A stretch of DNA of 64,000 nt, taken from assembly GCF_013377255.1 (NCBI RefSeq), contig NZ_CP016614.1:2246001-2310000 (forward strand), in the 5' to 3' direction. The notes under the pieces are model-generated. The model was not told the DNA's origin, searched no databases, and saw only the letters and a list, made by a program, of their open reading frames with translations. Made by a program: the position numbers and the translations under genes. The stretch comes from Mannheimia granulomatis. Lineage in GTDB: Bacteria > Pseudomonadota > Gammaproteobacteria > Enterobacterales > Pasteurellaceae. This document shows positions 35,507-44,417 of this stretch, in pieces. Position 1 is the first letter of the stretch. Every line of letters begins with the position of its first letter.

Positions 35507-35857
35507 TTAGTTGCCAAGACGCTCTTTGATACGTGCAGATTTACCTGAACGCTCACGTAAGTAGTAAAGTTTAGCTTTACGTACCGCACCTTTACGTTTA
35601 ACTGTAATAGTGTCGATTACCGGTGAGTGAGTTTGGAATACACGTTCAACGCCTACGCCGTTTGAAACTTTACGTAGTGTGAATGCAGAGTGCAAGCCAC
35701 GGTTACGAATTGCAATAACCACGCCTTCGAACGCTTGCAAACGTTTTTTACTACCTTCTACTACCCATACCTTAACTTCTAATGTGTCACCCGGACGGAA
35801 GCTAGGTAAATTTTGTTTTAACTGTTCTTGTTCAAGTTGTTTGATGATGTTACTCAT
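35507..35857 (-). CDS. rplS: 50S ribosomal protein L19
   Basis: 116 residues, with the L19 core FRPGDTLEVKVWVVEGSKKR and GVGVERVFQTHSPVIDTI. L19 sits at the 30S-50S interface. Last gene of rpsP-rimM-trmD-rplS, the usual gammaproteobacterial operon order. A strong hairpin follows. Confidence 0.98.
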   Translation of the reverse strand: MSNIIKQLEQEQLKQNLPSFRPGDTLEVKVWVVEGSKKRLQAFEGVVIAIRNRGLHSAFTLRKVSNGVGVERVFQTHSPVIDTITVKRKGAVRKAKLYYLRERSGKSARIKERLGN

Positions 35858-35882
35858 TTTAAAAACCTTCTAAATCCTAGAA

Positions 35883-36638
35883 TTAACTGATTTTGTGTTG
35901 TTTTTTGATTTTATTCAACAACACTCGCTGTTCGTCAGTCAGAGCTAGGCTATCCAATAGCTCAGGGCGTCTTAACCACGTTCTCTCAAGCGATTGTTCT
36001 AACCGCCATTTGCGAATTTGTTCGTGATGTCCAGACATCAGTACTTCCGGGACAGGCATACCGTCTAACACTTCAGGGCGGGTATAATGCGGGCAATCCA
36101 ATAAACCTTCCGCGAAAGAATCTTCCAACGCCGAAGCTTGCTTGCCTAATACACCCGGAACAAACCTTGCAACTGCATCAATTAATGTCATTGCAGGCAA
36201 TTCTCCCCCTGTCAGCACGTAATCTCCGATTGACCATTCCTCATCAACTTCGGTTTGAATCAACCTCTCATCAACCCCTTCATATCGTCCACAGATTAAA
36301 ATCAGTTTCTGATTTGAAGCTAACGTTTGCACGCCGGCTTGATCGAGCTTACGTCCTTGTGGTGAAAGGTAAATTACTTTAGCCTCTACACCATCTACTG
36401 CCTTGGCAGCCTCTTTAGCTGCATGAATTGCATCACGCAAAGGCTGAACCATCATTAACATTCCCGGACCACCACCATAAGGGCGGTCATCTACAGTTTT
36501 ATGTTTATCGAATGTAAAATCACGAGGATTCCAACACTCAATTTGCAGTAGGTTTTGTTTAACTGCACGTCCTGTTACCCCAAAATCGGTGATTGCTTTA
36601 AACATTTCAGGAAACAGTGAAATGATACCAATCCACAT
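35883..36638 (-). CDS. trmD: tRNA (guanine37-N1)-methyltransferase
   Basis: 251-residue SPOUT methyltransferase making m1G37 next to the anticodon, which prevents +1 frameshifts. Motifs: MWIGIISLFPEMFKAI, the trefoil-knot SAM loops LICGRYEGVDERL and SIGDYVLTGGELPAM, and DCPHYTRPEV. Third gene of the rpsP operon, 45 bases after rimM; that gap contains a short hairpin (36665-36686). Confidence 0.98.
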   Translation of the reverse strand: MWIGIISLFPEMFKAITDFGVTGRAVKQNLLQIECWNPRDFTFDKHKTVDDRPYGGGPGMLMMVQPLRDAIHAAKEAAKAVDGVEAKVIYLSPQGRKLDQAGVQTLASNQKLILICGRYEGVDERLIQTEVDEEWSIGDYVLTGGELPAMTLIDAVARFVPGVLGKQASALEDSFAEGLLDCPHYTRPEVLDGMPVPEVLMSGHHEQIRKWRLEQSLERTWLRRPELLDSLALTDEQRVLLNKIKKQHKIS

Positions 36639-36683
36639 AATTAACTCCTCAAATGCTTTTAAAAGCTAACCGCATACCTGAGG

Positions 36684-37211
36684 TTAGAAACCAGCATCCC
36701 ACTCCACCGTAATGGTTTTGGTGGCGAGATCTACTCTTTTAACTACTTGTTCATATAAGAACGGAATTAATCGTTCTTGTTTACCGAAAGCATCTTTGCT
36801 GTTTGCACGCACCACTAATACATCATTTGAACCTGTTTCCATCATTTCAGTTACAGTTCCCATTGTGTAGCCTTCTAAGTTTACAACTGTACAACCGATT
36901 AAGTCGTGCCAGTAATAATCACCTTCTTCCAATTCAGGAAACACAGATAAATCCACACCAATTTCAGCATTGGTTAATAACTGTGCTGCTTCACGGTCTT
37001 CCGTACCTTTTAATTTCACAATCAAATCATTGCTATGATAACGCCAGCTTTCTAATTCGACCTCTTGCCACTGCCCTTTAATTTTTAAAAACCATGGCTG
37101 ATAATCGAAAATACTTTCAGATTGTTCTGTTGATGAATAGAGGCGTAACCAGCCACGGATGCCATAGGTTGAACCTAATTTCCCGACAACTTCGATTTTT
37201 TGTTCGCTCAT
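36684..37211 (-). CDS. rimM: 16S rRNA processing protein RimM
   Basis: 175 residues: an N-terminal RimM domain (VVGKLGSTYGIRGWLRLYS) and a C-terminal PRC-barrel (GDYYWHDLIGCTVVNLEGY...LVVRANSKDAFGKQERLIPF). It binds S19 and helps mature the 30S head; S19 is encoded at 49184-49459. The ATG at 37211 is chosen over a GTG two codons upstream because AGTAGG is well placed. Confidence 0.96.
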   Translation of the reverse strand: MSEQKIEVVGKLGSTYGIRGWLRLYSSTEQSESIFDYQPWFLKIKGQWQEVELESWRYHSNDLIVKLKGTEDREAAQLLTNAEIGVDLSVFPELEEGDYYWHDLIGCTVVNLEGYTMGTVTEMMETGSNDVLVVRANSKDAFGKQERLIPFLYEQVVKRVDLATKTITVEWDAGF

Positions 37212-37244
37212 ACCCACCTACTTATATAATTTTGGCTTAAAAAA

Positions 37245-37493
37245 TTAAGCTGCTTTGCGAGCTTCTTTAACTAAAGAAGCAACACGGTCTGATAAATCAG
37301 CACCTTTAGCAACCCAAGCATCCACTTTAGCTACATCTAAACGTAAACGCTCAGCTTGGCCTGCTGCTAATGGATTGAAGAAACCGATACGCTCGATAAA
37401 GCGACCATCACGAGGTGAACGGCTGTCCGCTACCACGATTTGGTAAAATGGGCGTTTTTTAGCTCCGCCACGAGTTAAACGAATGGTTACCAT
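37245..37493 (-). CDS. rpsP: 30S ribosomal protein S16
   Basis: 82 residues, as in E. coli, starting MVTIRLTRGGAKKRPFYQIV. The frame stays open upstream to 37577, but that part reads through the leader and an uptake-signal core. GAGGAAAGGTT lies before the ATG at 37493. First gene of its operon. Confidence 0.98.
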   Translation of the reverse strand: MVTIRLTRGGAKKRPFYQIVVADSRSPRDGRFIERIGFFNPLAAGQAERLRLDVAKVDAWVAKGADLSDRVASLVKEARKAA

Positions 37494-37624
37494 AACCTTT
37501 CCTCTAAATGTTGATAGTAAAAAATAAACCCTCGTTCGAGGTGAGGGTAACGAACTTGTCTCAAAAAGAGAAAACAAGCGGTCAAATTATACAGATTTTT
37601 TGCAAAAAAACAAGGAAGATCGCT

Positions 37625-37665
37625 AAATCAAAAAGACGTAGGGGCAAATCATTATTTGCCCCTAC
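37625..37665 (-). terminator. Terminator of azoR
   Basis: GTAGGGGCAAAT (37638-37649) and ATTTGCCCCTAC (37654-37665) are perfect inverted copies; on the minus strand the stem is followed by GTCTTTTTGAT. It lies 17 bases after the azoR stop. Confidence 0.88.
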
Positions 37666-37681
37666 CATGATAATTATTTCC

Positions 37682-38269
37682 TTAGAATGTTGCTGCAATA
37701 CGATCTAATTCTATTTTCGCTGCTGTAACCGCCTTTTCTGCCACCTCCGGACCGTAACCGATACCTTCCGCATACACAAACTCAACATCAGAAATACCGA
37801 TAAAGTTTAACACTGTTTGCATATAGGTTTTTGCTAAATCAGCAGGACCATCTTTATAGATGCCGCCGTGAGCTAACACCACAATCGCTTTTTTACCAGT
37901 GATTAAACCTTCAGGACCGTTTGCACCATATTGGAAAGTCACGCCCGCACGGTTTAAATAATCAATATAGGTTTTTAACTGTGCAGGAATGCCTAAGTTA
38001 TACATTGGCACACCGAAAACTAATACATCCGCTGCTTTCACTTCACCAATAAGCTTATCTGATAATGTTAATGCTTGGCGTTGTGCATCATTTTGCGGCT
38101 CAGAACGAGTACCTACTGCAGCGTTAAGATCATAATATGGTAATGGGTTAGCACCGAAATCATATTCAGTGATATTAGCTGAAATTTTGCTTTTAAAATA
38201 ATCAACTAAGTGATTTGATTGAGAGTTAGCGGCCAAAATACTAGACTTAATAACTAATACATTTTTCAT
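37682..38269 (-). CDS. azoR: FMN-dependent NADH:quinone oxidoreductase / azoreductase
   Basis: 195-residue flavodoxin-like enzyme of the AzoR/AcpD family. The FMN phosphate-binding loop SSILAANSQSNHLVDYF, PMYNLGIPAQLKTYIDYLNRAG (isoalloxazine contact) and ATG-proximal MKNVLVIKSS are typical. It performs two-electron reduction of quinones and azo compounds with NADH. Single gene with its own terminator. The physiological substrate is unknown. Confidence 0.92.
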   Translation of the reverse strand: MKNVLVIKSSILAANSQSNHLVDYFKSKISANITEYDFGANPLPYYDLNAAVGTRSEPQNDAQRQALTLSDKLIGEVKAADVLVFGVPMYNLGIPAQLKTYIDYLNRAGVTFQYGANGPEGLITGKKAIVVLAHGGIYKDGPADLAKTYMQTVLNFIGISDVEFVYAEGIGYGPEVAEKAVTAAKIELDRIAATF

Positions 38270-38408
38270 TGGGAATCCTTTTAAGTATCAAAAATTGTGA
38301 TTAGTTTATATCTAATAATAAAAAGATAAAGAGAAAAAATGTGAATAAATTATTTACTCATAAGAAACAATTACAAGCGGTGATCTTTTAGCAATTTTTT
38401 GCAAAATA

Positions 38409-38436
38409 AAAACCCCGATATTTCTATCGGGGTTTT
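38409..38436 (-). terminator. Terminator of the alpha ribosomal operon (after rplQ)
   Basis: AAAACCCCGATA (38409-38420) and TATCGGGGTTTT (38425-38436) form a perfect 12-bp stem with a TTTC/GAAA loop and T-run on the minus strand, 20 bases after rplQ. Confidence 0.93.
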
Positions 38437-38455
38437 AGGCTCAAACTTAATTAGA

Positions 38456-38842
38456 TTATTCCGCTGCTGCTTCTGCTGCAACTTCCGGACGATCTACTAA
38501 CTCAATGTATGCCATTGGTGCATTATCGCCTGCACGGAAACCACATTTTAAGATGCGGGTGTAACCACCAGCACGATTTGCAAAACGCGGACCTAATTCA
38601 TTGAATAATTTAGCAACTGTATCAACGTTGCGTGTACGGGCAAAAGCTAAACGGCGATTTGCAACGCTATCTGCTTTAGCTAAAGTAATTAACGGTTCAA
38701 CTACACGACGTAACTCTTTTGCTTTTGGTAAAGTTGTCTTGATGATCTCATGTTCAACTAGAGAACTTGCCATATTACGGAACATCGCTTGGCGATGGCT
38801 GCTGTTACGGTTTAATTGACGTCCACTCTTACGATGGCGCAT
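38456..38842 (-). CDS. rplQ: 50S ribosomal protein L17
   Basis: 128 residues (E. coli 127). It starts MRHRKSGRQLNRNSSHRQAM, the invariant L17 N-terminus; the C-terminus ends in a short Ala/Glu tail. L17 lies near the peptide exit. Last gene of the alpha operon, 33 bases after rpoA. Confidence 0.98.
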   Translation of the reverse strand: MRHRKSGRQLNRNSSHRQAMFRNMASSLVEHEIIKTTLPKAKELRRVVEPLITLAKADSVANRRLAFARTRNVDTVAKLFNELGPRFANRAGGYTRILKCGFRAGDNAPMAYIELVDRPEVAAEAAAE

Positions 38843-38875
38843 AACCTATTCCTTCTTAGAAAATCTATACCGAAA

Positions 38876-39865
38876 CTAGTCTTCTGCAATACTTGCAGGT
38901 GGCCAGTTTTCAAGGCGCATACCGAGTGATAAGCCACGAGAAGCAAGAACATCTTTAATCTCTGTAAGAGATTTTTTACCCAAGTTAGGGGTTTTAAGTA
39001 GTTCAACTTCTGTACGTTGGACTAAATCACCGATATAGTGAATTGTCTCTGCTTTCAAACAGTTAGCAGAACGAACTGTCAGCTCTAAGTCATCTACTGG
39101 ACGAAGAAGAATAGGATCAAACTCCGGTTTTTCTTCTTTCACTTCAGGCTGACGAACATCACGCAAATCAACGAATGCAGCAAGTTGTTCTGCTAAAATC
39201 GTTGCAGCACGACGGATAGCTTCTTCTGGATCTAATGTACCATTAGTTTCCATCTCAATAACTAATTTATCTAAGTCTGTACGTTGTTCAACACGAGCAG
39301 CTTCGACATTATAAGCAATGCGATCTACTGGGCTGAAACGTGCATCTACCAATAAACGACCAATTGGGCGGTCATCGTTTTGAGTATGAAGACGTGCAGA
39401 TGCAGGCACATAACCACGACCACGTTGAACTCGAATACGCATATTAATTGACGCATTCTTATCTGTTAAATTACAGATAACATGATCGGGATTTACAATT
39501 TCCACATCGCCATCGTGTGTGATGTCGGCTGCAGTTACAGGGCCAATTCCAGATTTATTTAGTGTCAAAATAATATCATCTTTATTTTGCACTTTTACCG
39601 CTAGACCTTTAAGGTTTAATAATACCTCAAGAATATCTTCCTGAACGCCTTCTTTGCTGCTGTATTCATGTAATACACCATCAATTTCAACTTCAGTAAC
39701 TGCACAACCCGGCATAGATGAAAGTAAAATGCGGCGAAGTGCGTTACCTAACGTATGGCCAAAACCACGCTCTAACGGCTCTAATGTCACTTTAGCATGA
39801 GTTGAGCTTACTTGCTCAATATTCACTAAGTGTGGCTTTAAAAATTCTGTCACAGAACCCTGCAT
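38876..39865 (-). CDS. rpoA: RNA polymerase alpha subunit
   Basis: 329 residues, same as E. coli. The N-terminal dimerisation domain (FGHTLGNALRRILLSSMPG) and the C-terminal helix-hairpin-helix domain (DDLELTVRSANCLKAETIHY, carrying the UP-element/CRP-contact arginine equivalent to R265) are joined by a Glu/Pro-rich linker near 235-250. The intact alphaCTD surface matters here because class I CRP activation (bgl) needs it. Confidence 0.99.
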   Translation of the reverse strand: MQGSVTEFLKPHLVNIEQVSSTHAKVTLEPLERGFGHTLGNALRRILLSSMPGCAVTEVEIDGVLHEYSSKEGVQEDILEVLLNLKGLAVKVQNKDDIILTLNKSGIGPVTAADITHDGDVEIVNPDHVICNLTDKNASINMRIRVQRGRGYVPASARLHTQNDDRPIGRLLVDARFSPVDRIAYNVEAARVEQRTDLDKLVIEMETNGTLDPEEAIRRAATILAEQLAAFVDLRDVRQPEVKEEKPEFDPILLRPVDDLELTVRSANCLKAETIHYIGDLVQRTEVELLKTPNLGKKSLTEIKDVLASRGLSLGMRLENWPPASIAED

Positions 39866-39895
39866 TTTTTCCTCTCTTTGCGGTTAAGCTAACTA

Positions 39896-40522
39896 TTATT
39901 TAGAGTAAAGCTCAACAATCAGATGTTCATTAATATCTGCTGATAGATCAGAACGCTCAGGACGACGTTTAAATACGCCTTCCATTTTAGTTGCGTCAAC
40001 TTCTAACCATGTTGGTTTTTCACGTTGAGTAGCTAATTCTAATGATGCCTTAATACGTGCTTGTTTTTTCGATTTTTCACGAACAGCAACCACATCATCA
40101 ACAGAAACTTGGAATGAAGGAATGTTTACTACACGACCGTTTACTACGATAGATTTGTGGCTAACAAGTTGGCGTGCTTCAGCACGAGTTGCAGCAAAAC
40201 CCATACGATAAACTACGTTATCTAAACGACCTTCTAATAATACTAATAAGTTTTCACCTGTATTACCTTTTAAGCGATTCGCTTCTGTATAATAGTTACG
40301 GAATTGACGCTCTAAGATACCATAAATACGGCGAACTTTTTGTTTTTCACGTAATTGACTACCGTAGTCAGATAAACGTGGCTTGCGAGCACCATGCTGA
40401 CCAGGAGCTACATCAAGTCTATTTCTACATTTTGATTCAATCGCACGAACGCCTGATTTTAAGAATAAATCAGTACCTTCACGACGGCTTAGCTTGAGCT
40501 TAGGACCCAAATATCTTGCCAT
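39896..40522 (-). CDS. rpsD: 30S ribosomal protein S4
   Basis: 208 residues (two longer than E. coli): MARYLGPKLKLSRREGTDLF, central S4 RNA-binding domain (RLDNVVYRMGFAATRAEARQLVSH) and C-terminal NEHLIVELYSK. S4 nucleates 30S assembly and, in gammaproteobacteria, represses translation of the alpha operon by binding the pseudoknot leader before rpsM; that leader is visible at 41325-41451. Confidence 0.98.
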   Translation of the reverse strand: MARYLGPKLKLSRREGTDLFLKSGVRAIESKCRNRLDVAPGQHGARKPRLSDYGSQLREKQKVRRIYGILERQFRNYYTEANRLKGNTGENLLVLLEGRLDNVVYRMGFAATRAEARQLVSHKSIVVNGRVVNIPSFQVSVDDVVAVREKSKKQARIKASLELATQREKPTWLEVDATKMEGVFKRRPERSDLSADINEHLIVELYSK

Positions 40523-40550
40523 TTTCTTTCTCCAATTATTCTAACGTCAA

Positions 40551-40940
40551 TTATACGCGACGTTTTTTCGGTGGACGACAACCGTTATGAGGAATCGGAG
40601 TCACATCTGTAATGTTCGTGATACGGAAACCCGCTGCATTTAATGCACGGATTGTAGATTCACGACCTGGACCCGGACCTTTAACCATAACTTCCAAATT
40701 CTTTAAACCAAACTCTTTAACCATTTCTGCACAACGCTCTGCAGCAACTTGAGCAGCAAATGGAGTTGATTTACGAGAACCACGGAAACCTGAACCACCT
40801 GCAGTTGCCCATGCTAGAGCGTTACCTTGACGGTCAGTAATAGTAACGATTGTGTTATTGAAAGATGCGTGGATATGAGCTACGCCATCTGCAATCTGTT
40901 TTTTAACGCGCTTACGTGCGCGAACTGGTGTTTTAGCCAT
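40551..40940 (-). CDS. rpsK: 30S ribosomal protein S11
   Basis: 129 residues, as in E. coli. VADGVAHIHASFNNTIVTITDRQGN-like core (here starting at about residue 17), GPGPGRESTIRAL and the conserved end DVTPIPHNGCRPPKKRRV. Forms the 30S platform. 16 bases after rpsM. Confidence 0.98.
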   Translation of the reverse strand: MAKTPVRARKRVKKQIADGVAHIHASFNNTIVTITDRQGNALAWATAGGSGFRGSRKSTPFAAQVAAERCAEMVKEFGLKNLEVMVKGPGPGRESTIRALNAAGFRITNITDVTPIPHNGCRPPKKRRV

Positions 40941-40956
40941 TATTTATCTACTCCGA

Positions 40957-41313
40957 CTATTTTTTGATCGGTTTGCGTGGACCTTTACGGGTACGCGCAT
41001 TAGTCTTAGTACGTTGACCACGTACCGGTAAACTACGACGATGACGTAAACCACGGTAGCAACCTAGGTCTAAAAGACGTTTGATGCTTAAAGTCACTTC
41101 ACGACGTAAATCACCTTCGACAGTAAATTTACCAACTTCTTCACGCAGTTTTTCAATCTGCTCTTCAGACAATTCTCTGATCTTTACATCTTCAGCAATA
41201 CCCGTTGCAGCACAAATTGCTTTAGCACGAGTTTTACCGATACCGTAAATTGCAGTTAATGCGATTACAGTGTGTTTTTGATCAGGAATGTTAATGCCTG
41301 CAATACGGGCCAC
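40957..41313 (-). CDS. rpsM: 30S ribosomal protein S13
   Basis: 118 residues: MARIAGINIPDQKHTVIALT, GIGKTRAKAIC and the basic tail RGQRTKTNARTRKGPRKPIK. It contacts 50S and P-site tRNA. It is the first gene after the S4-regulated leader, so its start codon is the translational control point of the alpha operon. Confidence 0.98.
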   Translation of the reverse strand: MARIAGINIPDQKHTVIALTAIYGIGKTRAKAICAATGIAEDVKIRELSEEQIEKLREEVGKFTVEGDLRREVTLSIKRLLDLGCYRGLRHRRSLPVRGQRTKTNARTRKGPRKPIKK

Positions 41314-41324
41314 TATGCACTCCT

Positions 41325-41451
41325 ATTATTTAAGTTTATTGATATACTGATCTTGAAAAGCCCGTTTCAGGATACTCAAACAGTATATCAGGACGAATGA
41401 GCTGAGCAGTATAACTGCTCAGCAGGTTCTTTGCAAGAAATATGCGTAAAA
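41325..41451 (-). promoter_or_regulatory. Alpha-operon leader (S4-binding pseudoknot)
   Basis: Minus-strand 41380-41354 reads GTTTGAGTATCCTGAAACGG then GCTTTTCA, almost identical to the E. coli alpha leader as I recall it. It is enclosed by a 10-bp stem (TGATATACTG at 41340-41349 with CAGTATATCA at 41381-41390). A second stem, GCTGAGCAG (41401-41409) with CTGCTCAGC (41415-41423), precedes it. The leader lies between rpmJ and rpsM, as in E. coli. Confidence 0.87.
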
Positions 41452-41565
41452 TTAACCTTGACGTTGTTTGTGTTTAGGATCGCTACAAATTACACGAACC
41501 ACACCTTCACGTTTGATTACTTTACAATTACGGCACATTCTTTTAACTGAAGCACGAACTTTCAT
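41452..41565 (-). CDS. rpmJ: 50S ribosomal protein L36 (zinc-binding form)
   Basis: 37 residues, MKVRASVKRMCRNC then KVIKREGVVRVICSDPKHKQ, ending RQG. Cys11, Cys14, Cys27 and His32 form the zinc ribbon, so this is the C+ form of L36. Zinc-free paralogues usually replace it under zinc starvation, but none is in the window. It lies 21 bases downstream of secY, the standard position. Confidence 0.97.
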   Translation of the reverse strand: MKVRASVKRMCRNCKVIKREGVVRVICSDPKHKQRQG

Positions 41566-41586
41566 TGCTTATCCTTTGTTAAGGGC

Positions 41587-42909
41587 TTATTGACCTAAGC
41601 CTTTTAAGTTAGCTTTCTTCAACACAGAATCATATTGTTGAGACATTAAATGACTCTGAACCTGTGCGATGAAATCCATAATAACAACCACTACAATTAA
41701 TAAAGAGGTTCCACCTAATTGGAATGGAACTTTCCATAATGATGTAATGATATAAGGAACCAAACAAACAAAAGTAATATACAACGCACCGATTAAAGTT
41801 AAGCGCGTCATTACTTTATCAATATAACGAGATGTTTGTTCGCCTGGTCGATAACCTGGTACAAACGCACCTGATTTCTTAAGATTATCCGCTGTATCAC
41901 GAGGATTATACTGCATTCCTGTATAGAAGAATGCGAAGAAAATCACTGCCATTGTAAATAGTACAATATACAATGGTTGACCTGGCTGTAATAGTTGTGA
42001 AAGGTTAAATAACCATTCAAAACCTTCACTTTGACCAAACCATTGAGTAATACTTGCAGGGAATAAAATAATACTTGAAGCAAAAATTGCCGGTATTACG
42101 CCTGCCATATTAACTTTAAGTGGTAAGTGAGAAGATCTTGCAGGTGCCATCATTCTACCTTGCTGGCGACTTGCATAATTCACAACAATTCTTCTTTGTC
42201 CACGTTCAACAAAAACAACAAAATAGGTTACTGCAAATGCAATTATTGCTACTAGTAATAATACAATGAAAGACAGCTCACCTTGGCGAGTTTGTTCAAT
42301 TGTCTGCCCAATTGTTGCAGGAAGATCTGCAACAATACCTGCAAAAATAATCAATGAGATACCGTTTCCGATACCACGTTCAGTGATTTGCTCACCTAGC
42401 CACATTAGAAACATAGTTCCCGTTACTAAGCTAATTACAGAAGTTATATAGAATAACATACTTGGATTAGGAACTAATCCTTGTACCATATTCGGTAGGG
42501 CTAGTGAAATACCAATAGACTGAATAAATGCTAATAGCAATGTACCATATCGCGTATATTTGCTAATTTTTCTACGACCAGCCTCACCTTCTTTTTTCAA
42601 TTCAGCTAAAGGGGGATGAATCGCTGTCAATAATTGAATAATAATTGACGCTGAAATATAAGGCATAATACCTAATGCAAATATAGATGCACGGCTTAAA
42701 GCACCACCAGAGAACATATTAAACATATCAATGATGGTGCCTTGCTGTTGTCGAATTAATTCGGATAATACAGAAGCATCAATGCCAGGAACAGGTATAA
42801 AAGAACCGATACGGAAAACGATTAACGCACCTAAAACAAATAACAATCTTGATTTAAGCTCGCCAGTCCCTTTTTGTGTACTACCTTGGTACCCTGGTTG
42901 CTTTGCCAT
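41587..42909 (-). CDS. secY: Protein translocase subunit SecY
   Basis: 440 residues (E. coli 443), ten membrane helices. Conserved N-terminal RLLFVLGALIVFRIGSFIPV, plug/TM2 region NMFSGGALSRASIFALGIMP, and the cytosolic loop FVPGYRPGEQTSRYIDKV that contacts SecA and the ribosome. It forms the channel through which the signal-peptide proteins found here (MglB, DctP, the esterase) would pass. Located between rplO and rpmJ in the spc operon. Confidence 0.98.
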   Translation of the reverse strand: MAKQPGYQGSTQKGTGELKSRLLFVLGALIVFRIGSFIPVPGIDASVLSELIRQQQGTIIDMFNMFSGGALSRASIFALGIMPYISASIIIQLLTAIHPPLAELKKEGEAGRRKISKYTRYGTLLLAFIQSIGISLALPNMVQGLVPNPSMLFYITSVISLVTGTMFLMWLGEQITERGIGNGISLIIFAGIVADLPATIGQTIEQTRQGELSFIVLLLVAIIAFAVTYFVVFVERGQRRIVVNYASRQQGRMMAPARSSHLPLKVNMAGVIPAIFASSIILFPASITQWFGQSEGFEWLFNLSQLLQPGQPLYIVLFTMAVIFFAFFYTGMQYNPRDTADNLKKSGAFVPGYRPGEQTSRYIDKVMTRLTLIGALYITFVCLVPYIITSLWKVPFQLGGTSLLIVVVVIMDFIAQVQSHLMSQQYDSVLKKANLKGLGQ

Positions 42910-42912
42910 CTA

Positions 42913-43347
42913 TTATTCCTCGATAGAACCGCCAGCAGCTTCGATAGCAGCTTTAGCACCTTTAGTTACACGTAAGCCTTTAACCACAACTGCTTTTTCA
43001 ATTTTACCAGCTAAAATAACTTTAGCTGATAAAATATCTTTAGTAATGATATTAGCTGCTTTTAACGCATCTAAAGTTACTTCGTTACCATCTACTTTAG
43101 CTAAGTCGTTTAAACGAATTTCAGCTACGCGTAATGCTTGTAGTGAAGTAAAACCAAATTTTGGTAAACGACGGTATAAAGGCATTTGACCACCCTCGAA
43201 ACCACGGCGAACTTTCCCACCTGAACGAGATTTTTGACCTTTATGACCACGACCACCAGTTTTACCTAAACCAGAACCAATACCGCGACCTAAACGTTTT
43301 GCACTGTGCTTAGCACCTTCAGCCGGAGAAAGAGAATTTAAACGCAT
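42913..43347 (-). CDS. rplO: 50S ribosomal protein L15
   Basis: 144 residues: MRLNSLSPAEGAKHSAKRLG, then the Gly-rich basic stretch GRGIGSGLGKTGGRGHKGQK characteristic of L15. Three bases separate it from secY and four from rpmD. Confidence 0.98.
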   Translation of the reverse strand: MRLNSLSPAEGAKHSAKRLGRGIGSGLGKTGGRGHKGQKSRSGGKVRRGFEGGQMPLYRRLPKFGFTSLQALRVAEIRLNDLAKVDGNEVTLDALKAANIITKDILSAKVILAGKIEKAVVVKGLRVTKGAKAAIEAAGGSIEE

Positions 43348-43351
43348 TCTA

Positions 43352-43528
43352 TTATTCCTCCACTTTAACCATATAAGATACTTGATTGATCATACCACGC
43401 ACTGCTGGTGTATCTTCAAGTTCTACAGTATGACGAATATGACGAAGACCTAAGCCTTTTAACGTTGCTTTATGTTTCGGTAAACGAGCGATAGAGCTAC
43501 GAGTTTGAGTTACTTTAATTTTTGCCAT
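43352..43528 (-). CDS. rpmD: 50S ribosomal protein L30
   Basis: 58 residues, MAKIKVTQTRSSIARLPKHK. The ATG at 43528 is used; a TTG two codons upstream is in frame but overlaps the ribosome site region. L30 is a small 23S-binding protein. Confidence 0.97.
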   Translation of the reverse strand: MAKIKVTQTRSSIARLPKHKATLKGLGLRHIRHTVELEDTPAVRGMINQVSYMVKVEE

Positions 43529-43534
43529 ATCCAA

Positions 43535-44035
43535 TTACCCCAAAATTTCTTCAACTGTTTTGCCACGTTTTGCAGCAACCATTTCAGGTGATTTCATGTT
43601 CTCAAGTGCATCAATTGTTGCACGAACAACGTTAATTGGGTTGGTTGAACCGTACGCTTTAGAAAGAACGTTACGAACACCTGCTACTTCTAACACAGCA
43701 CGCATTGCACCACCAGCGATGATACCAGTACCTTCGCTTGCTGGTTGCATAAATACACGTGAACCAGTGTGTGAACCTTTAACAGGATGTTGTAATGTTC
43801 CTTCATTTAAAGCTACATTAATCATATTGCGACGAGCTTTTTCCATCGCTTTTTGGATTGCTGCTGGAACTTCACGTGCTTTACCGTAACCAAAACCTAC
43901 ACGACCGTTACCATCGCCCACTACTGTTAAAGCAGTGAAACTCATAATACGACCACCTTTTACGGTTTTAGATACACGGTTAACCGCGATTAGCTTTTCC
44001 TGCAGTTCACCAGCTTGTTTTTCGATGTTTGACAT
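43535..44035 (-). CDS. rpsE: 30S ribosomal protein S5
   Basis: 166 residues, as in E. coli: double-stranded-RNA-binding N-terminal domain (LQEKLIAVNRVSKTVKGGRI) and C-terminal fold (GTGIIAGGAMRAVLEVAGVR). S5 takes part in decoding fidelity together with S4. Confidence 0.98.
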   Translation of the reverse strand: MSNIEKQAGELQEKLIAVNRVSKTVKGGRIMSFTALTVVGDGNGRVGFGYGKAREVPAAIQKAMEKARRNMINVALNEGTLQHPVKGSHTGSRVFMQPASEGTGIIAGGAMRAVLEVAGVRNVLSKAYGSTNPINVVRATIDALENMKSPEMVAAKRGKTVEEILG

Positions 44036-44049
44036 CTCAAATTCCTCTA

Positions 44050-44403
44050 TTAGAACTGAAGACCAGCTTCACGAGCAGCATCTGCTAATGATTGTACACG
44101 ACCGTGGTATTTGAAACCTGAACGATCGAATGCAACCGCTTGAATACCTTTGGCAATCGCACGCTCAGCAACGATTTTACCCACTACTGCTGCGGCTTCT
44201 TTATTACCAGTATATTTAACTTGCTCTTTAATTACTTTCTCAACAGTTGAAGCTGCTGCTAAAACTTCTGAGCCGTTTGGTGCGATAACCTGCGCATAGA
44301 TATGACGCGGGGTACGATGCACGACTAAGCGTGTTGCACCTTGCTCTCTCATTAAGTGACGTGCACGGCTTGCACGACGGATACGAGCTACTTTCTTATC
44401 CAT
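44050..44403 (-). CDS. rplR: 50S ribosomal protein L18
   Basis: 117 residues. Basic N-terminus MDKKVARIRRASRARHLMRE and 5S rRNA-binding fold ending GRVQSLADAAREAGLQF. It links 5S rRNA (encoded here at 61522-61638) to the 50S central protuberance. Confidence 0.98.
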   Translation of the reverse strand: MDKKVARIRRASRARHLMREQGATRLVVHRTPRHIYAQVIAPNGSEVLAAASTVEKVIKEQVKYTGNKEAAAVVGKIVAERAIAKGIQAVAFDRSGFKYHGRVQSLADAAREAGLQF

Positions 44404-44417
44404 AGTGTTACCTTACT

